Positions 8,476 to 20,100 of a stretch of 64,000 bases of DNA are shown in pieces. Every line of letters starts with the position of its first letter. The first letter of the stretch is position 1. Location of the stretch: the NCBI RefSeq assembly GCF_902167145.1, contig NC_050099.1, positions 243,300,588-243,364,587 of the forward strand, read 5' to 3'. A program made the position numbers and the translations under genes. The notes beneath the pieces were generated by a model. It was not told the origin of the DNA and ran no database searches. It saw nothing but the letters and a program-made list of their open reading frames with translations. The DNA is from Zea mays (Eukaryota; Streptophyta; Magnoliopsida; Poales; Poaceae).

Positions 8476-10866
8476 ATGGATCCTAAAGGGAAGGGAATCG
8501 TGATCAACGACAAGGAGAAGGAGTCCTTCGTCAACGAGCCAAGGGATGACAAGTCCAACGACTCGGGCTCGGGCCACAAAAGAAAAGATGGGAGGAAGAA
8601 GAAGACAAGGCGCATCAAGGAAATTGTCTACTACGACAGCGACGAATCTTCCTCCTCCCAAAAGGACGACGACGACTACGATAGACGAAAGACGGTTAAC
8701 TCAAACTTTTCTTTCGATTATTCGCGCATCCCGCATAGTTCAAATGCTCAATTGCTCCCCATTCCACTTGGCAAGCCCCCTCACTTTGATGGAGAGGACT
8801 ACGGATTTTGGAGCCACAAAATGCGTACTCACCTGTTTTCTCTCCATCCAAGCATTTGGGAGATTGTGGAAAGTGGAATGAAATTTGATAGCTCAGATAG
8901 CCCTGTGTTTATTAATGAACAGATTCATAAAAATGCACAAGCTACTACTGTGTTGCTAGCCTCTTTGTGCAGGGACGAGTATCACAAGGTGAGCGGCTTG
9001 GACAATGCCAAGCAGATCTGGGACACCCTCAAGATCTCTCATGAGGGAAACGACGTCACCTTGCTCACCAAAATGGAGTTGGTGGAGGGCGAGCTTGGAC
9101 GGTTCGCGATGATAAGGGGCGAGGAGCCGACACAAACATACAACAGGCTCAAGACCCTTATCAACAAAATAAGGAGCTACGGGAGCACGCGATGGACGGA
9201 CCACGACGTCGTCCGCCTAATGCTAAGGTCATTTACCATTCTTGATCCTCATTTGGTAAACAATATACGTGAAAATTCCAGGTACACCAAGATGTCGCCC
9301 GAAGAAGTTCTTGGGAAATTCGTTAGCGGGCGAATGATGATCAAGGAGGCGAGGTACGTGGACGACGCCTTGAATGGTCCGATCAACGAGTCGCAACCCC
9401 TTGCTCTCAAGGCAACACGAAGCAAGGAGGCGCTACCTAGCAAGGTGGCACAAATTGAGGCGGCCGGACTTAATGATGAAGAGATGGCTCTCATCATCAA
9501 AAGATTCAAGACGGTGCTTAAAGGTCGCAAGGGACAGCCAAGCAAGACCAAAGCCAAGGGGAAGCGCTCATGCTTCAAATGCGGTAAGCTTGGTCATTTT
9601 ATTGCTAACTGTCCCGACAATGATAGTGATCAGGATCAAGGGAACAAGAGGGAGAAAAAGAAGAACTATAAGAAGGCAAAGGGCGAGGCTCATCTTGGCA
9701 AGGAGTGGGATTCGGACTGCTCTTCGTCCGACTCCGACAATGAAGGACTCGCCGCCACTGCCTTCAACAAGTCATCCCTCTTCCCCAACGAGCGACACAC
9801 TTGCCTCATGGCAAGGGAGAAGAAAGTAAGCACTCATAATACTAGTACTTATGCTTCTTCAAGTGAGGATGAGTCTAGTGATGATGATGAGATAGATTAC
9901 TCATGCTTATTCAAGGGATTAGATAGAACCAAGGTAGACAAAATTAATGAATTGATTGATGCCTTGAATGATAGGAATATACTTTTAGAAAAGCAAGAGG
10001 ATTTGTTGTATGAAGAACATGATAAATTTGTAGAAGCTCAGAAATCTCTTGCTCTAGAAATTAAGAGAAATGAAATGCTCTCTAGTGAACTATCTTCTTG
10101 TCATGAAACTATTGCTAAGTTAAAAAGTTTTAATAATGATTTAAATGCTAGACTAGAAGTAGCTAGTAAATCTAATTCTTGTGTAGAAATTGTTGAAACT
10201 TGTAATAGGTGTAAAGATTTTGACATTGATGCTTGTAGTGAACACCTAGTTTCAATTTCCAAACTTAATGATGAATTGGCTAGTCTTAATGCTCAACTTA
10301 AGACTAGCAAGAGTAATTTTGATAAGCTAAAATTTGCAAGGGATGCCTACACAATTGGTAGACACCCCTCAATTAAGGATGGACTTGGCTACAAGAGGGA
10401 AGCCAAGGACTTGACAAGCCATAAGGCTCCTATCTCCGCCAAGGAGAAAGGGAAGGCTCCTATGGCTATTAGTGCTAAAAGGAACCATGCTTTTATGTAC
10501 CATGATAGGAGACAAACTAGAAATGCTTATAGGAGTTATAATGCTTATGATGATTCTGATTCTCATGCCATGTTTGCTTCTAGTTCTTCCTATATGTATG
10601 GTAGAAATATGTCTAGGAGAAGTGCTATTCATCATGTGCCTAGAAAGAATATTATTCATGCTCCTAGGAAAATAATGAATGAACCTTCTACAATTTATCG
10701 TGCTTTAAATGCTTCCTTTGTTATTTGTAGAAAGGATAGGAAAATAGTTGCTAGGAAGTTAGGGGCAAAATGCAAGGGAGACAAAACTTGCATTTGGGTC
10801 CCTAAGGATATTTGCACTAACCTTGTAGGACCCAACATGAGTTGGGTACCTAAGACCCAAGCCTAA
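8476..10866 (+). CDS. Copia-2 Gag
   Basis: The intact ORF of 796 codons starts MDPKGKGI. A lysine- and serine-rich N-terminus is followed by the Copia capsid region ([15 protein letters not shown] onward, including [11 protein letters not shown]), a zinc knuckle [14 protein letters not shown] at about residue 366, an acidic stretch (SSSDSDNE), a long coiled-coil region (about 490-640) and a C-terminus with two WVPK motifs. The protein forms the cytoplasmic particle that packages element RNA. The long coiled-coil extension after the knuckle is typical of Sireviruses. It ends TQA-stop, 13 bp before the pol frame opens. Confidence 0.93.
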   Translation: MDPKGKGIVINDKEKESFVNEPRDDKSNDSGSGHKRKDGRKKKTRRIKEIVYYDSDESSSSQKDDDDYDRRKTVNSNFSFDYSRIPHSSNAQLLPIPLGKPPHFDGEDYGFWSHKMRTHLFSLHPSIWEIVESGMKFDSSDSPVFINEQIHKNAQATTVLLASLCRDEYHKVSGLDNAKQIWDTLKISHEGNDVTLLTKMELVEGELGRFAMIRGEEPTQTYNRLKTLINKIRSYGSTRWTDHDVVRLMLRSFTILDPHLVNNIRENSRYTKMSPEEVLGKFVSGRMMIKEARYVDDALNGPINESQPLALKATRSKEALPSKVAQIEAAGLNDEEMALIIKRFKTVLKGRKGQPSKTKAKGKRSCFKCGKLGHFIANCPDNDSDQDQGNKREKKKNYKKAKGEAHLGKEWDSDCSSSDSDNEGLAATAFNKSSLFPNERHTCLMAREKKVSTHNTSTYASSSEDESSDDDEIDYSCLFKGLDRTKVDKINELIDALNDRNILLEKQEDLLYEEHDKFVEAQKSLALEIKRNEMLSSELSSCHETIAKLKSFNNDLNARLEVASKSNSCVEIVETCNRCKDFDIDACSEHLVSISKLNDELASLNAQLKTSKSNFDKLKFARDAYTIGRHPSIKDGLGYKREAKDLTSHKAPISAKEKGKAPMAISAKRNHAFMYHDRRQTRNAYRSYNAYDDSDSHAMFASSSSYMYGRNMSRRSAIHHVPRKNIIHAPRKIMNEPSTIYRALNASFVICRKDRKIVARKLGAKCKGDKTCIWVPKDICTNLVGPNMSWVPKTQA

Positions 10867-10876
10867 ATTTGCCTTG

Positions 10877-13800
10877 CAGGTTTATGCATCCGGGGGTTCA
10901 AGCTGGATTATTGACAGCGGATGCACAAACCATATGACGGGGGAGAAGAAGATGTTCACCTCCTACGTCAAGAATAAGGATTCCCAAGATTCAATAATAT
11001 TCGGTGATGGGAATCAAGGCAAGGTAAAAGGGTTAGGTAAAATTGCAATCTCAAATGAGCACTCTATCTCTAATGTGTTTTTAGTAGAGTCTCTTGGATA
11101 TAATTTGCTATCTGTTAGTCAATTATGCAATATGGGATATAACTGTTTGTTTACAAATATAGATGTGTCTGTCTTTAGAAGATGTGATGGTTCACTAGCT
11201 TTTAAGGGTATTCTAGACGGCAAGCTTTACTTAGTTGATTTTGCAAAAGAAGAGGCCGGTCTAGATGCATGCTTAATGGCTAAGACTTGCATGGGCTGGC
11301 TGTGGCATCGCCGCTTAGCACATGTGGGGATGAAGAACCTCCACAAACTTCTAAAGGGAGAACACGTGATAGGTCTAACCAATGTTCATTTCGAAAAAGA
11401 TAGACCTTGTGCAGCTTGTCAAGCAGGGAAACAGGTGGGAGGCTCTCATCACACCAAAAATGTGATGACAACATCAAGACCCTTGGAGCTGCTACATATG
11501 GACCTCTTCGGACCCGTCGCCTATCTGAGCATAGGAGGAAGTAAGTATGGTCTAGTTATCGTTGATGACTTTTCCCGCTTCACTTGGGTGTTCTTTTTGC
11601 AGGATAAGTCTGAAACCCAAGGGACCCTCAAGCGCTTCCTCAGGAGAGCTCAAAATGAGTTTGAGCTCAAGGTGAAGAAGATAAGGAGCGATAACGGGTC
11701 CGAGTTCAAGAACCTTCAAGTGGAGGAGTTCCTTGAGGAGGAAGGGATCAAGCACGAGTTCTCCGCTCCCTACACACCACAACAAAATGGTGTGGTAGAG
11801 AGGAAGAACAGGACGCTAATCGATATGGCGAGGACGATGCTTGGAGAATTCAAGACCCCCGAGTGTTTCTGGTCGGAAGCCGTGAACACGGCTTGCCACG
11901 CCATCAACAGGGTCTATCTTCATCGCCTCCTCAAGAAGACTTCGTATGAGCTACTAACCGGTAACAAACCCAATGTATCTTACTTTCGTGTATTTGGGAG
12001 CAAGTGCTACATTCTAGTAAAGAAGGGTAGAAATTCTAAGTTTGCTCCCAAAGCTGTAGAAGGGTTTTTGTTAGGTTATGACTCAAATACAAAGGCGTAT
12101 AGAGTCTTCAACAAAACATCGGGTTTGGTTGAAGTCTCTAGCGACGTTGTATTTGATGAGACTAATGGCTCCCCAAGAGAGCAAGTTGTTGATCTTGATG
12201 ATGTAGATGAAGAAGACGTTCCAACGGCCGCTATGCGCACCATGGCGATTGGTGATGTGCGACCACAGGAACAATTGGAGCAAGATCAACCTTCTTCCTC
12301 AACAATGGTGCATTCCCCAACTCAAAACGATGAACAGGTTCATCAAGAGGAGTGTGATCAAGGGGGAGCACAAGATGATCATGTGATGGAGGAAGAAGCA
12401 CAACCGGCACCTCCAACCCAAGTTCGAGCGATGATTCAAAGGGATCATCCCGTCGACCAAATTCTGGGTGATATTAGCAAGGGAGTAACTACTCGATCTC
12501 GATTAGTTAATTTTTGTGAGCATTACTCCTTTGTCTCTTCTATTGAGCCTTTCAGGGTAGAAGAGGCCTTGCTAGATCCGGACTGGGTGTTGGCCATGCA
12601 GGAGGAGCTCAACAACTTCAAGAGAAATGAAGTTTGGACTCTGGTGCCTCGTCCCAAGCAAAATGTTGTGGGAACCAAGTGGGTGTTCCGCAACAAACAA
12701 GACGAGCACGGGGTGGTGACAAGGAACAAGGCTAGACTTGTGGCAAAAGGTTATGCCCAAGTCGCAGGTTTGGACTTTAAGGAGACTTTTGCTCCTGTGG
12801 CTAGGCTAGAATCAATTCGTATCTTGCTAGCATATGCCGCTCACCATTCCTTCAGGTTGTTCCAAATGGATGTGAAGAGCGCTTTCCTCAACGGGCCAAT
12901 CAAGGAGGAGGTGTACGTAGAGCACCCCCTGGCTTCGAGGATGAACGGTATCCCGACCACGTGTGTAAGCTCTCTAAGGCGCTCTATGGACTTAAGCAAG
13001 CCCCAAGAGCATGGTATGAATGCCTTAGAGACTTTCTAATTGTTAATGCTTTCAAGGTTGGGAAAGCCGATCCAACTCTTTTTACTAAGACATGTGATGG
13101 TGATTTGTTTGTGTGCCAAATTTATGTCGATGACATAATATTTGGTTCTACTAACCAAAAGTCTTGTGAAGAGTTTAGCAGGGTGATGACGCAGAAATTC
13201 GAGATGTCGATGATGGGCGAGTTGAACTACTTCCTTGGGTTCCAAGTGAAGCAACTCAAGGACGGCACCTTCATCTCCCAAACGAAGTACACGCAAGATC
13301 TGCTAAAGCGGTTTGGGATGAAGGACGCCAAGCCCACAAAGACTCTGATGGGGACCGACAGACTCACCGACCTCAACAAAGGAGGTAAGTCCGTTGATCA
13401 AAAAGCATACCGGTCAATGATAGGGTCTTTACTTTATTTATGTGCTAGTAGACCGGATATTATGCTTAGCGTTTGCATGTGTGCTAGATTTCAATCCGAT
13501 CCTAAGGAGTGTCACTTAGTGGCGGTGAAGCGAATTCTTAGATATTTGGTTGCTACGCCTTGCTTCGGGCTCTGGTATCCAAAGGGGTCTACCTTTGACT
13601 TGGTTGGATACTCAGATTCCGACTATGCTGGATGTAAGGTCGATAGGAAGAGTACATCGGGGACGTGCCAATTCTTAGGAAGGTCCCTGGTGTCGTGGAA
13701 CTCTAAGAAACAAACCTCCGTTGCTCTATCCACCGCTGAGGCCGAGTATGTTGCCGCATGACAGTGTTGCGCGCAACTACTTTGGATGAGGCAAACCCTC

Positions 13801-14076
13801 AGGGACTTTGGCTACAATCTGAGCAAAGTCCCACTCCTATGTGACAATGAGAGTGCTATCCGCATGGCGGAAAATCCTGTTGAACACAGCCGCACAAAGC
13901 ACATTGACATCCGGCATCACTTTTTGAGAGACCACCAGCAAAAGGGAGATATCGAAGTGTTTCATGTTAGCACCGAGAACCAGCTAGCCGATATCTTCAC
14001 TAAGCCTCTAGATGAGAAGACCTTTTGCAGGTTGCGTAGTGAGCTAAATGTCTTAGACTCGCGAAACCTGGATTGA
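10877..14076 (+). pseudogene. Copia-2 pol (protease, integrase, RT, RNase H), broken
   Basis: The pol frame opens at 10880 after a YAG and is shifted +1 relative to gag. In order: aspartic protease ([11 protein letters not shown]), integrase with HRRLAHVGM and CAACQAGKQ zinc ligands and the core DLFGP, SDNGSEF and [11 protein letters not shown] motifs, then RT with [10 protein letters not shown] and RNase H. A one-base loss in a C-run near 12924-12929 shifts the frame, and the correct frame resumes in the ORF covering 12961. A TGA at 13759-13761 then cuts RNase H. These two lesions separate intact protease and integrase from RT and RNase H. Confidence 0.93.
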
Positions 14077-14846
14077 TTTATAGCATACATGTGTTTATGC
14101 CTTTGATCATGTTCCTTTTTGCATTTTGTTGTTTAGTATGGTGCTCAAGTTGTACAAACACTCCCTGGACCTCACAAGTCCGTTGCAAAGTGATGCACAG
14201 TTTTAGGGGGAGATGTGTTACAACTTGACCCTTTGAGACTAACCATATACTTGAGTTTGATTGTTTTAGTCTCCAAGAAGGTTTGAAAGGGAAAGGTGGA
14301 CTTGGACCGTGAAAGACTTCCACTGCACTCCGATGAGAGGGTAACTTATTCCAAGTTCATCTTTAAACTCTTATTGCCTATTTGCTCTTAATTGAAGATT
14401 TTGGTGAGGCAATGGGGTTATAGGGCCAAGATTGATCCCGTTTTGGTGCTTGATGCCAAAGGGGGAGAAAATAAAGGCCAAAGCAATAAATGGATCAGCT
14501 ACCACTTGAGAAACTTTGAAAACAGTAGGATAGAGCTTTTGGTTTGCCAAAACTCTTGCATTGTCTCTTTTGTCAAAAGTTGGCCTCTTGTGGGGAGAAG
14601 TGTTGATTATGGGAAAAAGGGGGGAGTTTTTGGAATGTTGAATCAATTTTCTTTGGAAAACCTCTCTTTATGTCTCTACAAGTGGATTTGACTTAGAGAT
14701 AGGATTTTGAGTTTGATTTGCAAAAACAAACCAAGTGGTGGCAAAGGATGATCCATATATGCCAAATTGAATCAAAATAAATCTGAGTTTCACTTGTTCT
14801 AGTTGCTTTATGTTGTGTTGGCATAAATCACCAAAAAGGGGGAGAT
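14077..14846 (+). other. Copia-2 3' untranslated region and polypurine tract
   Basis: There is no gene. Purine runs AGGGGGAGA or AAGGGGGGAG occur near 14204, 14460, 14615 and 14833-14845; the last touches the 3' LTR. This parallels the array before the Copia-1 LTR, although the surrounding sequence differs. Confidence 0.7.
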
Positions 14847-16133
14847 TGAAAGGGAAATGTGCCCTTGGGCCATTTCTAAGTATTTTGGTGATTGAGTGCC
14901 AACACAAGTGCTTAAATGTGAATCTATGCCCATGGATGAACAAAGTGCAAATCAAGAGTAAAGGTATGTTTCTAAGCCTTAGTACATTGGTTTTGTGTAC
15001 TAATATACTTGTCTAAGTGTTAGAAACAGAAAGAAGAAGAAAAGAAAAGAGGTGAAAAAGGCTTGGTTGTGTACAGCCAAGACTCAGCTCTGTCTGGCAC
15101 ACTGGACTGTCCGGTGGTGCACCGGACAGTGTCCGGTGGTGCACCGGACAGTGTCCGGTGCGCCAGGCTGCCTCGAGCGAAGTGGCCGCTCTCGGGAATT
15201 CGCCGACGGCGTACGGCTAAAATTCACCGGACTGTCCGGTGTGCACCGGACTGTCCGGTGAGCCAACGGTCAGCCGGGCCAACGGTCGGCCGCGGAATCC
15301 GGGCGCGACACGTGGCCGAGCCAACGGTCGGAAGGGGGCACCGGACTGTCTGGTGTGCACCGGACATGTCCGGTGCGCCAACGGCTCCCGCATCTGCAAC
15401 GGTCGGCTTCGCCATTTAAGGAAGGAAATCGGGCACCGGACAGTGTCCGGTGTGCACCGGACTGTCCGGTGCGCCCAACGACAGAAGGCAAGAAAGGCCT
15501 TCCAGATTTGCTCTCAACGGCTCCTAGCTTCCTTGGGGCTATAAAAGGGACCCCTAGGCGCATGGAGGAGGATACTAAGCAACCTTAGAGCATTCTTGAT
15601 CATCCACACTCAGTCTTTGCGCATTCGTTTGTCATTCTCAGTGATTCGAGCTTCGTTCTAGTGAGAACTTTGAGATAGTTTTTTTTTTGAGCTCGATTCT
15701 TGGCCGTGTGTGTGCGCATTTTGCTGTGGATTTGTGTGTGTTGCTTCCCTTCCTTACTCCGTGATTCTTTGTGAACATCAAAAGTGTAAGGGCGAGAGGC
15801 TCCAAGTTGTGGAGATTCCTCGCGAACGGGATAAGAAAAGAAAAGCATACCACTGTGGTATTCAAGTTGATCATTGGATCACTTGAGAGGAGTTGAGTGC
15901 AACTCTCGTCCGTTGGGACGCCACAACGTGGAGTAGGCAAGTTTTGTACTTGGTCGAACCACGGGATAAACCACTGTGTCTTCTCTGTGTTGAACTCTTT
16001 GTGGTTATCGTATTGTGCAAGATCTTCTCTCTAGCCACTTGGCATTAACTGTGCTAACGTTTAACCAAGTTTTGTGGCTTAAGTTTTTAAGTTTTACAGG
16101 ATCACCTATTCACCCCCCCTCTAGGTGCTTTCA
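14847..16133 (+). repeat. 3' LTR of Copia-2
   Basis: It is 1287 bp and nearly identical to the 5' LTR. The main differences are an extra palindrome-bearing unit near 15115-15140, another near 15236-15257, a longer T-run near 15680 and single substitutions. The size changes therefore sit mostly in the palindromic array. Confidence 0.95.
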
Positions 16134-16138
16134 AGGAT

Positions 16139-16788
16139 GGATTGCTCGATCCATCACTCGCGACGCTGCTCGCGGGTGTCACTTCCACGACGCGCTCGAC
16201 ACCCTGCTACGTCGGGCACTTAACCGGCATACTTGGTCCATCGAGTATCGCTGTGTGGTCTACCAGCACAGTCGCGGGGTCTACCCGGACCGCTGGGAGG
16301 CGACCTGCTTGGTGCGCCGTCCGGAGAACAGTCTCCAGGGTGCGGAGGCCTGCTCAGAGCACTATTCTATCTCTGAGCGGGACTCAGCTGAGGCAGCCAT
16401 GCAAGATGCTGCACGGCGTGCGCTTTCGCACTACTGCTCGATTTTCGGTGGGGTAGCTGACGGTCATGACCTGAAGTATTACCCCCGCCGTCCATCTGGC
16501 AGCACAGGAGGCGTGATTGTCTCACCTGTCGGTGAGGGCAATCCTAGGTTGAGCAGCACAGTCAACCTAGCCGCCGTGCTAAACACGGAGCTGGACCATG
16601 CACTAGACGAGCTGAGTAGAGCTCGTGCTGAGATCGCCCTGCTGCGGGCTGAGCGCGCGGAACGTCGTCACCTGGACGATGGTTCCCCCGCTCCCGTCGG
16701 GACTCAGCACCCGTACCGCTCACCTCGGCGTGGACACCAGTCTTATGGCAACCCCGACTGCAGGACCAAGATAAATCTAGAACCATAG
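16139..16788 (+). pseudogene. Gypsy-1 extra ORF upstream of gag, 3' part
   Basis: This continues the frame interrupted at 7183. It contains a cysteine-, histidine- and tryptophan-containing region (ALNRHTWSIEYRC), then AAMQDAARRALSHYCS and a C-terminal heptad-like helix (TELDHALDELSRARAEIALL) before a stop after INLEP. The helix suggests oligomerisation, which is inference. No family is recognised. The reading frame is intact on both sides of the insertion, so it was probably functional when Copia-2 arrived. Confidence 0.7.
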
Positions 16789-17194
16789 CTCGTTAGAGTT
16801 GGATCTTGTAATTAATACGATATATATATATACATAGAAGCTTCAGTCTTAGCATTAGTCCCGCTTTTAGTTAGTCTTAGTTTGACAGGGTAGTTTGCTA
16901 TATCCTGTGCATTTATGTTTGTCATGATGAACTATGTTTGGTTTGGATCTTTGTAATGATTGTCACCAGAGTGTGGGTATCCCCTGCATTTTGGTTTACC
17001 TATTATGTTAATGAAGTTAGCTATATAGTTGGGAAACCTCTTGTTCCACTTTCCTTTTATCTGAGAGGCTGTGTGGTCTGTGTTGGAGATCAGTGAAGAT
17101 GCTCATCTATTCAGTGCTGTTGAAGAATTCTATACTCTTTTCTTATGCTGCAAGATTTGCCAGATCAGTTCTGATGTGTGGTTGCATTCTGCAG
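16789..17194 (+). other. Non-coding gap between the extra ORF and gag of Gypsy-1
   Basis: No ORF of note is present. The gap is T-rich toward its end and finishes TTGCATTCTGCAG directly before the gag ATG, which has the form of a plant 3' splice site. If used, splicing would remove the extra ORF and place gag at the front of the message. Confidence 0.45.
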
Positions 17195-20100
17195 ATGTCA
17201 GAGAACAGGCGCAGAGGAGGAAGGCGTGCTCAGCAGGAGCGAGCCGCTCAACAGGAGGAGGTGCCTCAGCAGCAGCACCTGCCACCCCCGCCCCCGATGT
17301 CCATCGAGCAGATGTTTCTGATGCAGACTCAGGCAGTTCAAGCCATCGGTCAGACTCTGGCCGCCATTCAGCAGCAGCAGCAGGCACCACCTCAGCCTCA
17401 GCCTCAGATGCCCAGAGACAAGCGTGCTGAATTCATGAGAGGCCATCCACCAACGTTCGCTCATTCTTCTGACCCCATGGATGCTGAAGACTGGCTGCGC
17501 ACTGTGGAGCGGGAGTTGCATACCGCTCAGTGCGATGACAGGGAGAAAGTCCTGTACGGTCCCCGTCTGTTGAGAGGAGCAGCCCAGTCATGGTGGGAGT
17601 CTTATCTCGCCACCCATGCCCACCCTGACGCCATCACCTGGGAAGAGTTTAGAGGTAGCTTTCGTCAGTACCATGTTCCTGCAGGTCTGACGACAGTGAA
17701 GAAGGAGGAGTTCCTGGCCCTCAAGCAAGGGCCATTGTCTGTCAGTGAGTACCGAGACAGGTTTCTGCAATTGTTTCGCTATGCTCCTGAAGATGTCAAC
17801 ACTGACGCCAAGCGACAGTACCGTTTCCTGAGAGGCTTGGTTGACCCTCTGCAGTATCAACTGATGAATCACACCTTCCCGACATTCCAGCACCTGATTG
17901 ACAGAGCAATCATGACAGAGAGGAAGCGTAAGGAGATGGAGGATCGCAAGCGCAAGATCAGTGGACCCCAGCCTGGAAGCAGCAGCCGTCCTCGTTTCTC
18001 AGGCAATCAACCTCAACAGTTCAGGCAGAACCAGCGTCCACCTCAGCAGTATCAGCAGTTCCAAAGGCAGTATCCTCAGCATCAGTACCAGAACCGTCAG
18101 AGCAATCAGTCAGGAGGTCAGTTTCAGAGGCAGAATCAGCAGGCACCTCGTCTTCCTGCCCCAGCAGCCCAGCAGAGCAGTCAGGCAGCACCAGCTCAGG
18201 TTGGAAACAGGGCATGTTTCCACTGTGGAGAGCAAGGCCATTGGGTGATGCAATGTCCAAAGAAGGCAGCCCAGCAGCAGCCAGGCCCCAATGCCCCAGC
18301 GAAGCAGAATGTGTCTCAGCCTGGAGCAGGCAACCGCTCTCAGCCGCGTTACAATCATGGAAGGCTGAATCACTTGGAGGCTGAAGCAGTTCAGGAGACC
18401 CCCGGCATGATAGTAGGTATGTTCCCAGTCGACTCCCATATTGCAGAAGTGTTATTTGATACTGGAGCAACGCATTCTTTCATTACTGCATCATGGGTAG
18501 AAGCACATAATCTTCCAATTACTACCATGTCAACCCCCATTCAAATTGACTCAGCCGGTGGTAGAATTCGAGCCGATAGCATTTGTTTGAATATAAGTGT
18601 GGAAATAAGGGGGATAGCGTTTCCCGCTAACCTTATAGTAATGGGTACTCAGGGAATAGATGTCATCCTAGGGATGAATTGGCTAGATAAGTATCAGGCA
18701 GTTATCAGTTGTGATAAGAGGACAATCAAGTTGGTGTCCCCAATAGGAGAGGAAGTGGTGACCGAGTTAGTCCCGCCTGAGCCAAAGAAAGGAAGTTGTT
18801 ATCAGCTAGCTGTTGATAGCAGTGAAGCAGACCCAATTGAGAGTATCAAGGTTGTGTCCGAGTTCCCGGATGTGTTTCCAAAGGACTTACCGGGTATGCC
18901 ACCAGAGCGGAAAGTTGAATTTGCCATAGAGCTTCTTCCTGGAACCGCCCCCATCTTTAAGAGAGCTTACAGAATATCTGGACCAAAGTTGATTGAGCTT
19001 AAGAAGCAAATTGATGAGCTGTCAGAGAAAGGTTACATTCGGCCAAGCACCTCGCCTTGGGCCGCTCCTGTCTTGTTCGTGGAAAAGAAAGATGGCACCA
19101 AAAGGATGTGTATCGATTATCGAGCTTTGAATGAAGTCACGATCAAGAACAAGTATCCCTTGCCCAGAATAGAAGATCTGTTCGACCAGTTGAGAGGAGC
19201 CAGTGTGTTCTCCAAGATTGATCTGAGGTCAGGTTATCATCAGCTCAGGATCCGACCTTCGGACATTCCGAAGACGGCATTCATTACCAAGTATGGTTTG
19301 TATGAGTTCACAGTGATGTCTTTTGGTTTGACCAATGCGCCAGCGTTCTTCATGAACTTGATGAATAGTGTGTTCATGGATTATCTCGATAAGTTTGTGG
19401 TGGTATTCATTGATGACATTCTGGTTTATTCTCAAAGCGAAGAAGAGCACGCAGATCATTTGAGGATGGTATTGCAGAGATTGCGAGAGCACCAGTTGTA
19501 TGCAAAGTTGAGCAAATGTGAGTTCTGGATCAGTGAAGTCCTGTTCTTGGGTCACATAATCAACAAAGAAGGATTGGCTGTAGATCCGAAGAAAGTGGCA
19601 GACATTCTGAACTGGAAAGCGCCAACAGATGCTCGAGGAATCAAGAGTTTCATTGGAATGGCCGGATATTATCGGCGATTCATTGAAGGGTTTTCGAAGA
19701 TTGCGAAACCAATGACAGTGTTGCTAGGCAACAAAGTTGAGTTCAAGTGGACCCAGAAATGCCAAGAGGCCTTTGAAGCGCTGAAAGAGAAGTTGACTAC
19801 AGCGCCTGTCCTAGTCTTGCCTGATGTGCACAAGCCCTTCTCGGTGTATTGTGATGCTTGTTACACTGGTTTGGGGTGTGTGTTGATGCAAGAGGGAAGA
19901 GTTGTGGCTTACTCGTCCCGACAGCTAAAGGTTCATGAGAAGAACTACCCAATCCATGATCTAGAGTTGGCAGCAGTGGTTCACGCACTGAAGACATGGA
20001 GGCACTATCTGTATGGACAGAAATGCGATGTTTACACAGATCACAAGAGTCTGAAGTACATATTCACTCAGTCAGAGTTGAACATGAGGCAACGAAGATG

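Larger units (their letters stand above)
7184..16133 (+). mobile_element. Copia-2: full-length Sirevirus-type element inside Gypsy-1
   Basis: It has LTRs at 7184-8426 and 14847-16133, a primer site, gag, pol and a polypurine tract. AGGAT at 7179-7183 and 16134-16138 is a perfect target duplication, and removing the element restores the reading frame of the host ORF. pol carries a frameshift and a nonsense codon, so the copy is probably not autonomous, while gag is open. The two LTRs differ visibly only by a repeat-unit gain, short indels and a few substitutions, so insertion was fairly recent. Confidence 0.97.
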
